Shown: positions 23,009 to 35,669 of the stretch, in pieces | Numbering within the stretch: position 1 is the stretch's first letter | How the letters are laid out: the number at the start of each line of letters is the position of its first letter | DNA from: Scylla paramamosain | Taxonomy: Eukaryota; Arthropoda; Malacostraca; Decapoda; Portunidae | Direction of reading: 5' to 3' | Assembly: GCF_035594125.1 (NCBI RefSeq) | Contig: NC_087192.1 | Location: forward strand, 5,166,001-5,230,000 | Length of the DNA: 64,000 bases | The notes under the pieces: model-generated | Database searches by the model: none | What the model saw: only the letters and a program-made list of their open reading frames with translations | What the model was told of the DNA's origin: nothing | Position numbers and translations under genes: made by a program

Positions 23009-23245
23009 AGTAGACACGGTGAAGAGACACCGTCAGAGCTTAATTCCTTCAGAGTGTACTACGTTATGGACAGTTAAAACGCACCAACACCAATGCGCTC
23101 CTGTGCAGCACCTATTTCTAACATCAATCCCCAGCATGTCCCTCCTCATATAACACTGCGTAGACACACTGAAGAGACACCGTTAGGCTTAATACCTTCA
23201 AACTGTGCTACGTTGTGGACATTTAAAAAAAGACACGCCGATACA
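23009..23245. repeat. direct duplication, about 149-bp period
   Basis: 'gtagacacggtgaagagaca' with 'gtgtactacgttatggaca' at 23009-23072 recurs as 'gtagacacactgaagagaca' with 'gtgctacgttgtggacat' at 23160-23222. Confidence 0.85.
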
Positions 23246-23663
23246 CTTAAGTTCAAAGCTTGTATGTGATCCGCATGGTGTGTTTCCAAAGAGTAAATAT
23301 AAATAGCTGAACTAGCGGGGCCTGTAATCGGGGAAAGCGGATGAAAAGGGACGATCTTATGTTTCGAGGACTGCACGCGATGAGAGAAAGGAAGGAAGGA
23401 ACGAACGAAGGAAGAGGAGAGTGACCAGTTGCGTTTCCGAGACTTTCATGTTTATTTCATGGTATCTTTTGTGGTTCAAGTTGTAATATTAATCTGTTTG
23501 TTTATTTGTCTGTGCCTGTCTACCTTTATGTCTCATTCTGTCTATTCGTCTGCCTTTTTGAGTATTCTTATTTACTTGTATGTCTGTCTTTGTCTGTCCG
23601 TCTATCTATCTGTCTGTCCGTCTATTTGTTTGTCCATCCGTCAGTCTCTCCGTCCATCCGTGC

Positions 23664-23666
<3 letters not shown>

Positions 23667-23741
<75 letters not shown>
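23667..23741. repeat. (CT)n microsatellite
   Basis: About 37 CT units, following a degenerate (TGTC)n stretch at 23500-23665. Confidence 0.97.
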
Positions 23742-23744
<3 letters not shown>

Positions 23745-23917
23745 CTCCCCTCCCCTCCCACGCTGTTGCTCCACACAGTTCGGCGTTTCATTACAAGTGG
23801 CGTCAATACACCTTGACCGATCGAGGTACTAAGCTACGTCCAGTGTGTGCCGGTTACTTGTTGTTTATTCTGTGTAATGGGATTGTCACCACGCGTCATC
23901 TCTCGTTCTCTCCAGTG

Positions 23918-23924
<7 letters not shown>

Positions 23925-23991
<67 letters not shown>
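23925..23991. repeat. (CT)n microsatellite
   Basis: About 33 CT units, 450 bp upstream of the first recognised channel exon. Confidence 0.97.
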
Positions 23992-23993
<2 letters not shown>

Positions 23994-24047
23994 GGGCGTC
24001 ATAATTACGACCTCTTTATTGCTCCTTGTTGTGGTGTTGAAAGTCAA

Positions 24048-24308
24048 TTTAGTTAAGCATTTAGTCAGTCTCTTCTTCTTCTTTTATTCATATTGTTATA
24101 TTTCTCCTCTCTTCCTTCTTCCTTCCTCAGAGTTCTTCACCTCTTTTCCTCGTCGGGTTTCAGAGCGCCCCGTGGACAGTTTAGTTAAGCATTCAATCTC
24201 TTCTTATTTTTCTTCTTCTTTTCTTCATATTGCTACATTTCTCCACTCTTCCTTCTTCCTGCCTCAAAATTCTTCACCTCTTATCCTCGTCGAGTTTCAG
24301 CGCTCCCA
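24048..24308. repeat. direct tandem duplication, about 130-bp period
   Basis: 'tttagttaagcatttagtca' through 'cttcacctcttttcctcgtc' recurs as 'tttagttaagcattcaatct' through 'cttcacctcttatcctcgtc'. Both copies end in a 'gagtttcag' or 'gggtttcag' plus 'gcgc' segment. It ends about 130 bp before the exon at 24439. Confidence 0.88.
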
Positions 24309-24438
24309 GGAAAACAGCTAAGCCAAGACAATTTGGAGCCTAGTGTATGTACCAACCCTAATCCATGGAAGGACAATGTAAGGCACTTTGATTCCACTGA
24401 GAGCATCCTGACATTGTCCCTGTAATGTTGTGTCGCAG

Positions 24439-24644
24439 CGAGCATGGCATGGTGGTGGTGTCGCGCGCCAAGAGGCAAGCTGAACCCGCGTCCCCTTCCA
24501 CTACTGCGTGCCTAACCGTGGACGACCTGTCAGCGCAGTGCTCCGATTGGGTGGGCCAGACGAAACGACCCATTAACCCTACCCTGCGCGCGGTGGTGCC
24601 CGAGGGATACGACCAGTACGTGCTGCCTAAAACTCCTGACGGGG
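24439..24644 (+). CDS. channel gene exon a: N-terminal extracellular segment
   Basis: The acceptor ...gttgtgtcgcag precedes the exon and the donor is GACGGGG/GTGAGT. The exon is 206 nt; its first base completes a codon from an unseen upstream exon and it leaves in phase 1. It reads EHGMVVVSRAKRQAEP, ASPSTTACLTVDDLSAQC, SDWVGQTKRPINPTLRAV, VPEGYDQYVLPKTPDG. The stretch PEGYDQYVLP is in the position of the 'xxYDxxxxP' segment that precedes strand beta1 in Cys-loop receptors. The product is a subunit of a pentameric ligand-gated ion channel, acting at the plasma membrane with its N-terminus outside. The two upstream cysteines (ACL, AQCSD) are not standard for the family. No signal peptide is in this exon, so at least one upstream exon is missing. 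Confidence 0.75.
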
Positions 24645-24777
24645 GTGAGTACTGCTTCCCTGGCTTCTGCAGCACGCAAAGCTCCTTCAGGGTAATGTGC
24701 ACTGTGTGGCACATTCTGCACTTGACACTGCACTCAGCACCATCCAAAAAGAAAAAAAACCTCAGCACACACCCAGT

Positions 24778-25005
24778 AAAGGACCATATTCTGAAACAGT
24801 TCTACCCTCACCTTCACTGCTTTCAAAAGACTCCAGCTGAAGTTACACGGGTTTTTAAGGGTTTATACGGTTCTAGTGATAGATTAACAACATCCCTACA
24901 TCATCAACAGGAGAAACGCTCTTGAAAACCCGACAAATCATCTTAGTGGCCTTTGAAAATTCTCGTGATGAGAGTAAAGTGTTTTTTTAATACGAGCCGA
25001 AGTGC
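24778..25005 (+). repeat. dispersed repeat family C, copy 1
   Basis: 'aaggaccatattctgaaaca', 'ctttcaaaagactccagctg', 'aagttacacgggtttttaag', 'tcaacaggagaaacgctctt' and 'gtggcctttgaaaattctcg' recur in the same order at 27690-27893 and, more diverged, at 38090-38365. Confidence 0.8.
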
Positions 25006-25186
25006 AGCACACCCGCCAGTCTGCACTGCCCGTGGCTGGGAACCATGTAAAGCACGTGTGTGTCCGCCTTTATGTAACCTTTTTGAAGCGTGGCCTTTAC
25101 ATGTATTGTGGCGCGAATAAATGGATTTTTTTCAGTTCTCTTTTATCAATCGAAAAAAAAGGAGAGACACGGTACCAGTTGATATG

Positions 25187-25193
<7 letters not shown>

Positions 25194-25258
<65 letters not shown>
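25194..25258. repeat. (CT)n microsatellite
   Basis: About 32 CT units inside the first recognised channel intron. Confidence 0.97.
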
Positions 25259-25262
<4 letters not shown>

Positions 25263-25526
25263 TTTGTATGAAATTCTCAAAGATTCGTGATACTTCTGTT
25301 GTTCTTTTGACATCTACCTCCGTTGCATCACCCTTGCGTTCATTGGGTGCTGTGCTATCAGCCTTCCTTCCATAATGAATGCCACTCAGGCAGTTTTTGT
25401 CCCTTATGGCACCTCTCGCCACCAAACCTTCCGATATTGCTACATGGCACTCCACAATTCTCCCACTCCCTATCAGCACACGCGATCGCCTCCATTATTC
25501 ACCTGCGGACCTATACACTCGCTCTT

Positions 25527-25530
<4 letters not shown>

Positions 25531-25600
<70 letters not shown>

Positions 25601-25604
25601 ACAC
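25531..25604. repeat. (CA)n microsatellite
   Basis: About 36 CA units with one AA interruption near 25593. Confidence 0.97.
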
Positions 25605-25757
25605 TTTTTTTTCATTATTTTTTTAGTGTCTTACTATCATGCGAGTTTGGTTTATTATGCATGCACCATTATTTATTTATTTTTTTTTCTGTGTGTGTTT
25701 TTTTCAGTTGATGCCTGCACAAATATATACGTAAACCCAGTTACACACATGCGCTCG

Positions 25758-25915
<158 letters not shown>

Positions 25916-26711
25916 ATTAACTTCGTGTGTTGTTGGTTAGTTTGAATGTCGCGTCTTCTTGAAGCTTTTTTTTTTTTTTATCTATATGTGTAAGTCTGAC
26001 AATACTACTACTGCTACTACTACTACTACTACTACATCACCATCACCACCATCACTGTCACTAGTACACCACTACCGCCAATAACAGCAATGATGATAAT
26101 GACAATAGCAGCAATAGCAACAACAACAAAAAAAAAAGTTCAGGAAAACAGTAGTGATTTACGAAGAAGCAAATCACTCTCTTTTAGTCAGAAGGCAAGC
26201 TGGAACTAAAAAAAAGAAGTATATTATAAAAGACAGATTTACGTAAAAAAAAAAAAAAGAAAAAGAAAATGGACAAGCAAAAAATTGACTCAGAAAATGT
26301 AGTGGAAGAGTGGATCAGACTTAACCCTTTCACAGTGATATGCAAGTTCACAACGCTAAGGGTAATGTGTGAAATCTTTATGTACACGTACAAGAAAGGA
26401 AGGGATAAAAAGAAGAGCACATTTTGGAATTTCTAGGCGGTACAGTGTTTGCAAGTGGCTGAAGAACAAATAAAGATGTCTCAGAGTGGTTAGTAATCGA
26501 ACAGAGATGTGCCGAATAGCAGTGAAAGGATATCAAGCACCTGGCCTTATCTACCTCACCTTTTTCCCTCCATGATTATAAACAAGACAAATTCACGTTT
26601 AAAAAGGAAACAAACAAAACATTGACTCAAAAATAGAATGCATCAGACTTCAGCACCTTTCTTTACCTGCCTTACCTGTCTTACCTGTCTTACCTGTCCC
26701 TCCTCCCGCAG

Positions 26712-26776
26712 GCCCTCTACCCGTCTATATCAGCGCGAAAGTGAGGGACATTCAGAAGATCGACGAACAGAACATG
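26712..26776 (+). CDS. channel gene exon b: beta1 strand region
   Basis: The acceptor tcctcccgcag precedes the exon and the donor is AACATG/GTGAGT. The exon is 65 nt, entering in phase 1 and leaving in phase 0. It reads (G)PLPVYISAKVRDIQKIDE, QNM. This is the classic beta1-beta2 opening of Cys-loop receptor ligand-binding domains (a 'V.I...V.DI..IDE..M' pattern), followed in the next exon by the beta2 strand. The small size and phase match the usual exon split of this gene family. Confidence 0.85.
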
Positions 26777-27071
26777 GTGAGTCACATCCCTCTGTTTGAG
26801 TCCAGCTTTCAAGTGTCCTTCTCTTCCTCCTCCTGCTCCTCCTCCTCTTCCTTCTCCTTTTAGTCTTCCATTTCTATAAAGCCCTCGCACGACGTAAAAA
26901 GGTGATAAGGAGCGCAAGTGGTGCAATGGGAGTGGGAACTGAAGTGGTTATCACGTACGTGCATTGAAACTGAAACGAGGCAAGGAAGGTTCCGGGTTGT
27001 GTTTTGAGGGTATGCAGTATATATGTGTGTGTGTGTGTGTGTGCTTTGAAGATCAGGATAAGCCGATGCAA

Positions 27072-27179
<108 letters not shown>

Positions 27180-27689
27180 TACAGATACCCACAAAACAAC
27201 CTCTCGTGTAATATCTGTCAATCTAAACGTTTTTTTTACTCCCATTTTTCTTGGCGTTTCTTTCTAACATAAAAATTATCTTCATATCTCTCCACTTTGA
27301 GTCCTACTTCAAATTTTTCTCTTTTTTTTTTCACTCGTCCTCACACTCACTAGTCCCACCAAGTCCTCACATTTATTGCACAGAACCACGGAAAGTAAAT
27401 CAGACGGAAAGTGAATCAATACACACATAGAAGCAAGGCGGAGGTGTATTGGTAAGTCCATCAGAAGAGGCGGAAAGGGCTCGGGGTGGGGAGAGGGAAG
27501 ACGGAGAAGATATCTTTGTTACCTATTAATTTGATGTCGGTGCGTCCTGGTGGCAAAAGAGGTCTTCATTGATTAAGACGAGGGCAGCATTGTGTGCGGC
27601 AACAATGACGGTAGGCGGGTGGTGCGCTCTCCATCCGTCACTTGGTCTCTTGTTCTCGTAAGCCAGCCAGAAGGACCAGCGCGGGACAG

Positions 27690-27893
27690 TGTAGGACCAT
27701 CTCCACTACTTTCAAAAGGCTCTAGTTGAAGTTACACATTTTTTTTAAGGGTGTTTTCACAGTTCTAGCGACAAATTAACAAAATTTTTACATTGTCAAC
27801 AGGAGAAACACTCTTGAGAACTTGGGTAGTAACCTCTGTCGCCTTTGAAAAAAAGTCGTGGTGAAAGAGCAAAGCGTTTTAGAATACAGGCCA
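27690..27893 (+). repeat. dispersed repeat family C, copy 2
   Basis: 'tttcaaaaggctctagttga', 'agttacacattttttttaag', 'tcaacaggagaaacactctt' and 'gtcgcctttgaaaaaaagtc' match copy 1 at 24778-25005 in order and orientation. Confidence 0.8.
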
Positions 27894-28584
27894 GCACTGC
27901 TCCTGATAATTAAAGAGATACGTATGTTGTGCTTGTTTACTTTATGTGGGTATTGTTTTTGTTCCTCAGCGTTACTGTGATAGTCCTTCCCTATTGTACT
28001 TCACTTTTTGGGGCTTGTTCATTGTATAGCTGGGATATAAATATAGTTAGTACTCGTGGTTCCTCAAGATTCCTGCGGTTCTTCCCTATTCTACTTCACT
28101 TTGATGTAGGTCAAGATTACCTCCTCCTCCTCCTCCTCTTTCTCTTCCCCAATCTCATCCTCCTCTTCCTTTTACCCTCATCTCCTTATACTAGAGGGGA
28201 CATGTTGATACAAAGGCGATGTTCTCCTGTTAAATCATGCCTGGTGTTAACTCTCAGCGAGCTGCTGCGTGCGTAACTGCAATATTCAGATAGACCGCCC
28301 CGTTTGGTGAGGTTGCTGACTCAGGCGGATTAAGCGATGCGCTCTTGAGATGAGGAGGTCTGGTGGTGGCGTGGGGAGCATTAGGGGCAGCACCCACCAC
28401 GACTGCAGGCTACAGTTTCAGTTGTATATGTAAGGATTTCTATTCTGCTACTGTGCTTTTCCTTTCTCTAGTTGGTGGATGAAGCTGGTGACTGCAGTGT
28501 TTCCTCCGATCATGGCTACACTGTGACTCTTAGTAAATTAGTTCATTAGGTGGTATTGGCTTTGGTATAGGAAGATCTCTCACT

Positions 28585-28797
28585 ATTACATCTCAAACAG
28601 AGGGGTAGATGACTGGAACAGATTCAAAATAGAGAAAAAAAAAAATGGAGCTTTAAAAGATGATTAGATAAATTTATGGATTGGTACTACAAGTGGATAT
28701 AATCATAGATAGGTATGCTTTATGCAGGGAGTGTCACGTGTAGGTCAGATGGCTTGTATTTCTTATTTCCTTTTGTTCTTATGTTCATGCAGCTCCA
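28585..28797 (-). repeat. dispersed repeat family B, minus copy
   Basis: 'gatgactggaacagattcaa', 'gagctttaaaagatgattag', 'ataaatttatggattgg', 'gggagtgtcacgtgtaggtc' and terminal 'ttgttcttatgttcatg' are the reverse complement of the family B core. Confidence 0.75.
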
Positions 28798-30565
28798 TCT
28801 CGTAATATGTTGTGCTGAGGCTAACGCTGTTCCCTTAGAATGTCTCAGCGGCATGGAAGTCCGGATTAATCTGCCACACGACGAAGAAAACTGACAAGGA
28901 CGTATCATTAAGGAAGGGGAACAATTATAAGGCTATATGATACAATCTAGGAGATTCAAAGGCGGAACATCCGATAACAACGAAAGCGGATGTGAGGGAG
29001 TCGATCCGTTATTGATGGGCAATGCTAACCATTTTATGTGGAGGCAAGGGGATACGGTGGTGCAATGGAGGCTTAAGATGGTCAATAGCAGCAATAACGC
29101 CATTTATTTTGCCCTTCGTTCTGTTGTTTTTGGCGCAATGCCGACATGTTAGCAGCGTTTTCGCTTTGAAATTCTTTTTATTTTTAGTGGGAAAGACAAT
29201 TAGCAGGTTTTCTTCTCCTGAATTTGGTTTTCCCTCTTAGTCTGCCTCAGTTGTGCATAAAAAGTGCGAGGAGAGTAAAATTAACGCCATGGTGTTAAAA
29301 AATGGACGAGTCACAAAAGCAGTAGACCAGTAATGAAGAGCAGCCGTCACATTCTGTTTGATAATAGGATATTCACAAAGTATTGTTCAAAGTCGATTAA
29401 AAAACACAAATTTGTAAGCGGGACAAAGGGAGACAGCGTGGGAAGACAGACTTGCAATGTGAAATCTCTTCCAAACGAGGTCCCGAGCAATCATGACGAG
29501 ATCACGAAAAAAAAAAAAAAACTGTGGCGGTTCATGGCCAATTAGAAGGGAATTACTGGCTGGCATGGGAAGTTATTGCAAGTGGTAAAGAGAAGAATGC
29601 TTCCTTTCAAAACAAGTGTTATTGACTGACATTGGAGATTACTGCAAGTGGGAAAAAGAACGAAGCTTTCTTTGTAAAATATTTATGTATTAAAATATCC
29701 CCCAGAAGTCTGCGACGTAACAAGCCATAGACAACACACACTATTCACCAGCAGCTTATGAAATATGCACAAGTTTTCTCTAAAATTATTATAAATCGAT
29801 TCACTTCAATTATACATGGAAGTCAGGGATAAGAATAGACGGAATGTAGGAGAGAACACTCAGCTGTGGCCCACTAACACATGTTATAAATCTTCGGTCA
29901 TGAATTAGTTTTTTCTTTGGAGTTCTTTACTTTTCTACTTTTATTTTTTATTTTATTATTTTTTTTTGGTGGAGAGGGCGGGGAGAGACAATCAGTGAGC
30001 TTTATTTATTTATTTATTTTTTTGCCTGCTCTTGTTCTGGTTTCCTCGTACATAGAACAAAGTGGTACCATCTGTTCCTCCTGCCTGACAATTAAAAGAA
30101 CAAACAAGGAAAGAAAAAAAATAACAGCCAAACAACACACACCTTTGTTTTCTCTCTGACGAATTAGTGTCCACCTGGCCATTACCGTGTACTTATTTAA
30201 ACGTCCTCAAGTAATTCAAGTGTAACACGGCAAGTACATACTGAAGACCTTTTTGTACCTGTCTGATGGGAGAGCTTTTCGGGTAGAGTCCTCCTTTAGA
30301 TGCACGCATGGCTGGACTGGACTAAACTGGACTACAACGCCTGTAGCAATTTTTCCATCTACTGCACCTCCTCCTTCACTTTCTCTTCCACCCTGTCTGC
30401 TGACTTTCAACCTTTCCTTAAATAAATAAATGGATCGATACAAAAAGCCGAGGGGTTCCGTAGGGCAAGTCACACTGAGGCGCAGTAACTACACTATTAC
30501 ATCAGCTACACGTCAGGTCCTTCAGGCTTTGGGAGTCCTTAGGGAGTACCGCCTGAAATGATGCG

Positions 30566-30570
<5 letters not shown>

Positions 30571-30648
<78 letters not shown>

Positions 30649-30656
30649 AAGAGAGA
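30571..30656. repeat. (GA)n microsatellite
   Basis: About 40 GA units with minor interruptions at the 3' end. Confidence 0.97.
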
Positions 30657-30724
30657 GAATGTTATTACCTCCCATTCATTCCTCTTTCCCCTCACCGACC
30701 ATTACTCTTGCCGTATGTCCAATA

Positions 30725-31100
<376 letters not shown>

Positions 31101-31421
31101 TCCTGTCACAGCAACCTGTTTAAACTTCTATCTTCAACATTATCAAACTGCCAAGCAGGGACCAAAAGATCTGCTTTTGCTTATTTTTTCTTTGTATTCC
31201 TTTGCATTTATATTCCTCCTCCACCTCCTCCTCCTCCTCCATGTATCTGAGGAGCCTTCGCCTTTGCTGTCCCGTGCCTCTTACTTAATATTAGATAGTA
31301 CAGAAGAGCACAAAGAATCACATGGGATCAACTGTTGCTGTTTGTTCTTCCTTTACGATCATTTGTAATCTCACCTTTCCTTCCCTGTCCTTCCCTCACC
31401 GCCACGTGCTTACCCCTGCAG

Positions 31422-31560
31422 GAGGTGACGATCGAGTGGTACCTGAGGCTGTTCTGGGTCGACTCGGGCCTCACACCTCCCGCCAACATCACGGAGGACC
31501 AGTGGCAGAATGTGGCGCCTGACATCACGGACTACATATGGCTGCCCACCACGTACATAG
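31422..31560 (+). CDS. channel gene exon c: ligand-binding domain loops D and A
   Basis: The acceptor cttacccctgcag precedes the exon and the donor is ATAG/GTGAGTG. The exon is 139 nt, entering in phase 0 and leaving in phase 1. It reads EVTIEWYLRLFWVDSGL, TPPANITEDQWQN, VAPDITDYIWLPTTYI. The 'W.LRLFWVDSGL' stretch corresponds to loop D (typically W.D.RL) on the complementary binding face. 'DYIWLPTTYI' corresponds to loop A, where most family members have WxPD; here the aspartate is threonine. NIT is a potential N-glycosylation site. The homology is unmistakable in order and spacing. The subclass (chloride or cation channel, ligand) cannot be set without the M1-M2 region, although an invertebrate anion-channel subunit is my best guess. 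Confidence 0.88.
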
Positions 31561-31670
31561 GTGAGTGTGTTGATCCTGTTGGCTTTATATAGTTGTAGTA
31601 TAAAAGGGCTTGGTTAATGTTATACTCGTCTCTTGGTGTGTTTTTTTCTTTTTCTTTTTCTTTTTTTTTT

Positions 31671-31772
31671 TGTACGTAAGAAGGACAACAAAAGGGAGAA
31701 AAAAGGCCATTAGAGGTGCCACTGCCTAAAGTAAAAAGCCGGACTGTATCTAAAACTGGAAGATAAGGTTTT
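31671..31772 (+). repeat. dispersed repeat family A copy
   Basis: T-tract, 'tgtacgtaagaaggacaaca', an A-rich stretch, 'ggccattagaggtgccactg' and 'aaaactggaagataag' align with the copy at 1187. It begins about 110 bp downstream of exon c. Confidence 0.7.
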
Positions 31773-31881
31773 GTTTGCTTACATGTGTTTGCCAGGGAGT
31801 TTTCCTTCCGTTGATGTACTTACACTTGTCGCTTCTCTTATCTCTTTGTTTATCTCTTTGTTTATTTGTTAGTGTTTGGAA

Positions 31882-31882
<1 letters not shown>

Positions 31883-31958
<76 letters not shown>

Positions 31959-31962
31959 TGTG
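31883..31962. repeat. (GT)n microsatellite
   Basis: About 40 GT units with one TA interruption. Confidence 0.97.
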
Positions 31963-33185
31963 GAGGAATGCGTGGTATAATAGATTGCTTTCATAAATTT
32001 TTCCTACTTGAAATTGAGTGAATTTGTGTTCTTATTTATTCTTATAAGCTGGTATCAGAAAAGTTTACAGTCTCTTTTCTCATCCAAGTGACTGAAAGAA
32101 ATATAAGTTTCGCCTATATTAGTTTTCACGCTAATATTTTGACTCTTGCATAATGTTTATACAAAAAAAGAATAAATGAGCTTGTTTTGAGTTTATGGCC
32201 AGCTTGATCTTTAATAACAGGCGAAGAGGAGAATTAAAAAGAAAAAAAGACATGGCTACTTTTATTCTTTGATCAGGATAATTATACAAGTTGATTATTT
32301 TAGCCGATCTCCGTTCCTCACAATAATGTACACGAATATAGAAATAATCTTATTTTATTTTAGTTACAACAGGTGCTCACTCCTGCCTGTTATTCAGTGT
32401 ATCAGGTTATACTATTTTCTTTATGATTTTTTACGTCATCAAAACAACAGTACTTTGTAGTGAGAGAACACCAGCAGGACTTCACATGAAACATCATAAC
32501 TGTCCATTTTTAGGAAGGAAACTCTCTCGTAAGATATCTCAAAATACTTTTTAAATGCTCATAGATATTTAGAAGGGAATAACTTCAGCAAATCTTACCT
32601 TGGAATATTGTCTTATCTATTTGTCGTGTGTAGGGGAAACAGCATCCATCTATCTATCGGAAGTGAGAGAGCATCATGGGGTGGTAGCTTTTACTATACG
32701 CTGCTACTGTGGTCCCTGTAATAACGTAGCGGCTGGTACCTATGAGACCCGAGGAGTGATAATTCCACCTCCCCGCGGCGTACCCTGAGTCGCGAGGAGC
32801 AGGCCGAGCTGGGGCTTCAGACGTCTTTCTTGTTACGTCGGCGGAGAAAGCCGAATATAATTGGCATGTGTAGTGAGGCTTCCCCAAGTGAGCAGAAGAG
32901 TTAAGGGTTCTGCCCTGGCTCACTTTGGTTGGTGTGTTGCTGGCCACGGCAGGTGTTTGGTGTTTGCTTTATGTAACATTTTATGAACAACAATTTTTTT
33001 TTTTAACATTTTCATCAGACTAATATGCTTGTATGTGTACGAGATAATTTTGCATGGATTTGAAATTGTTGTAGAAGTAATATGTTTATCCATGTGATCT
33101 CGTTTTCTTTACACAAAGCAATGTTACTCGTATAAACCGATTTACTGTATCACAATAGTAAGTGACAATTATAAGGCATGCAACT

Positions 33186-33425
33186 GAAATTACCGTTGAA
33201 ATAGTTGTTGGAATGCCGTTGAAATTGTCGTTGGAATAGCAACTGGAATAATCGTTGAAATAGCAATTTGAAAAAAGGCTGGAATAGGCGTTGAAATAAC
33301 AATTGGAATAGTGGTTAGAATAGTTGTTAAAATAGCCATTGGAATCGCCTTTGAAATAACAAGTAATAATTGGAATAGCGGTTGAAAGAACCTCTGTAAC
33401 GGAAGCTGGAACAGTTGTTGAAGCT
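33186..33425. repeat. minisatellite with about 15-bp unit
   Basis: Variants of 'gttgaaatagttgttggaat' / 'cgttggaatagcaactggaa' repeat continuously: 'gttgaaat' or 'ttggaata' recurs roughly every 15 bases. On the minus strand one frame stays open and gives a degenerate 'YSNCYFNDYS'-type repeat, a by-product of the 15-bp period. Confidence 0.9.
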
Positions 33426-34606
33426 GTCTGCATGGCCACTGGGACAACAGTAAATGTATTCCTGAGCTTTATTGTTGGAGAGTTGCATAATAAGTTTTTC
33501 CGACAACAATCTGCCACATATCGGTTCTCCTGTACGACACTCATAACTAATAAATAGAATCAGTAATACGAGTGTAGGTAAGTATTCGGCAATGACGTTA
33601 TATAATGCCTGAGTTTGCCATTAACGTTGTTTACTTCACACTGAAACCCACGTCCCTCCACGGCAGCTGAATTGAGCAACATAGGTTTAGAATGTGACTG
33701 ATGCAAGTATTACTCAGATGTATTGGTGTGCAATATACAATCCTTATCATTAATGACACAGTCAATATGTTGGAGAAAAATGGTAAGGAATAATGATCAT
33801 TTCGTTGCAAATCAGTCGTGAGGGGTACAGTAGATACCCTTCCCCAGAGAGGTTGACTGGATGTTGTAAATCACCTTGTATATCCGGCATACTTTGTGGC
33901 GCGGAAGCAAATGAGTTTACCAAGGGGTTTATGTTCACGCAGATACTTGGTTGACAGCAGGATACAAGAGGTTTTATCCCATGAATATCACTGTCATGTC
34001 CACTCTAGTCTAGTTCTTGTGACCATTAGCAGTGTTTGTCTCCGTGTTTGTCTCAGTGTTTGTCTACTCTGAACTCATTCGCTAACTTGTCGATTCACAA
34101 TAACGTAATGGAGTTTGCGGAATGTCACTGGGATAGCACAAGGCTGATTCTGTCCACCTTACGCCATTTCATCCATTAATTTATCCATCGAGTGAAGTTC
34201 TCCGTGCTAATTGGTTTCACTTGATAAATGACTACATATTATAATCCATTCGTCGGCTCAAGATACTCGGCCATTCCCGACCTTCTTGCCTCTTCCGTTC
34301 TTCCTGTGCTGTCTCGTCTGTACAGGAGGAAGTCTGAGGGATCATAACACTATGGTCGCCTCAGTGTCTAACCGATAGCGTTGCAATAACTTACCATAAA
34401 TAAAAAAAATAAAAAAAATCTCAGTGGTGTTATAAAATATTGCACAGTTTATGAGAGGCAGTCGTCGTGTTGGTTCCAGGGATTTTTTTTTCTTTTTTTG
34501 ACATCATGAAATGATAATATAAATGAATGCAGGTGACTGAACTAAAAGGAAAATCATCAATCTTCATTACACCCACACACAAAGAATAAGATATATATAC
34601 ATTCAT

Positions 34607-34697
34607 TATGTAAAATGTGTTCTGATCAAGGGCAACAAAAAGTCTGAAAACAAAAAAGGCCTCTGAATGCTCCAGTCCCCAAAGAGGAGTCAAAAAG
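34607..34697 (+). repeat. dispersed repeat family A copy
   Basis: 'atgtaaaatgtgttctgatc', 'aagggcaacaaaaagtctga', 'ggcctctgaatgctccagtc' and 'ccaaagaggagtcaaaaag' match the family A core. Confidence 0.8.
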
Positions 34698-35414
34698 AAT
34701 AATTGGCATATTATCTAACCATCTCTTCTAGCAATACCTGAACTTCCTCGCCCTCCCCACAGTCTGCAGCAGTACTGTTCAATATTGGCACGGGGGAGGG
34801 CGAGTATATCCTTCACGGCGAGGAGTGATGTAGTATTTTATTGGCTAATTGATTATTTCCTCTGTCCTCGCTGCAGCACTAATGTACGTACGGCGCCGTG
34901 CAGCAGCGTGGTGATTAAAACATCGCGAATTATTCAGATCGTCAAACAATGAAATACTATTAATTATCATCTAAGCAAGAATGGAATTAGAATATCGAAA
35001 TCTTCAATTTTTCTTGGATTAATTTCGCTAATGGAAGAGTTAAAATATCCAGATCTTTTATTTTTTTTGAGTTAATGTTCCTAATGGAGGTGCGTATGTG
35101 CTCAAATATTCTTCCGTATCAAATACCTCTAGAGCAATACCAAGGAATGCGTTGACTATGGAAATCATACTTTAACAATATACTTCAGTCGAAAATTCTC
35201 AAGCACGTTACGAGGAAGAGACGAAGGTGTGAAGAAAATAATGACAGTTTCATACTTTCGACTTCAAATCAGTTATGAATGATTACGGTAAGTGAGTCTG
35301 TGGACCTTATTGAACGCTGGGAGTTGAAAATATTCTTATTACGATATGAGGATATTTATTGCGGTGTGTTACGTGTTATTCTTGTATTTGCTGTGGTTTT
35401 TGTTGTTGTTGTTA

Positions 35415-35423
35415 TCATTATTA

Positions 35424-35485
<62 letters not shown>

Positions 35486-35549
35486 GCTTTTTATTATTAT
35501 ATTACTACAGGTACTGCTACTACTGCTACTACTACTACTACTACTACTG

Positions 35550-35601
<52 letters not shown>

Positions 35602-35630
35602 CACTACTATAATTTTACTTCCTTCTCCCG

Positions 35631-35669
<39 letters not shown>

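Larger units (their letters stand above)
22025..24049. other. non-coding region upstream of first recognised channel exon
   Basis: The segment from about 22080 to 23000 is less AT-rich than its surroundings and has open frames on both strands, but no recognisable protein or convincing splice pattern. It is followed by a 150-bp-period duplication, a TGTCTGTC-rich stretch and two long CT arrays. The signal-peptide exon of the channel gene should lie in or upstream of this area, but I could not identify it. Confidence 0.45.

Noticed and set aside
23462..23560. Hydrophobic N-terminus-like frame (MVSFVVQVVILICL...) upstream of the channel gene
   Set aside because: Considered as the missing signal-peptide exon, but the hydrophobicity comes from a degenerate TGTCTGT repeat and no donor with the required phase 2 is convincing.
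32640..32950. Possible small gene or snRNA in a moderately GC-rich stretch
   Set aside because: No match by eye to U1, U2, U4, U5, U6 or 5S consensus, and open frames on both strands give no recognisable protein.
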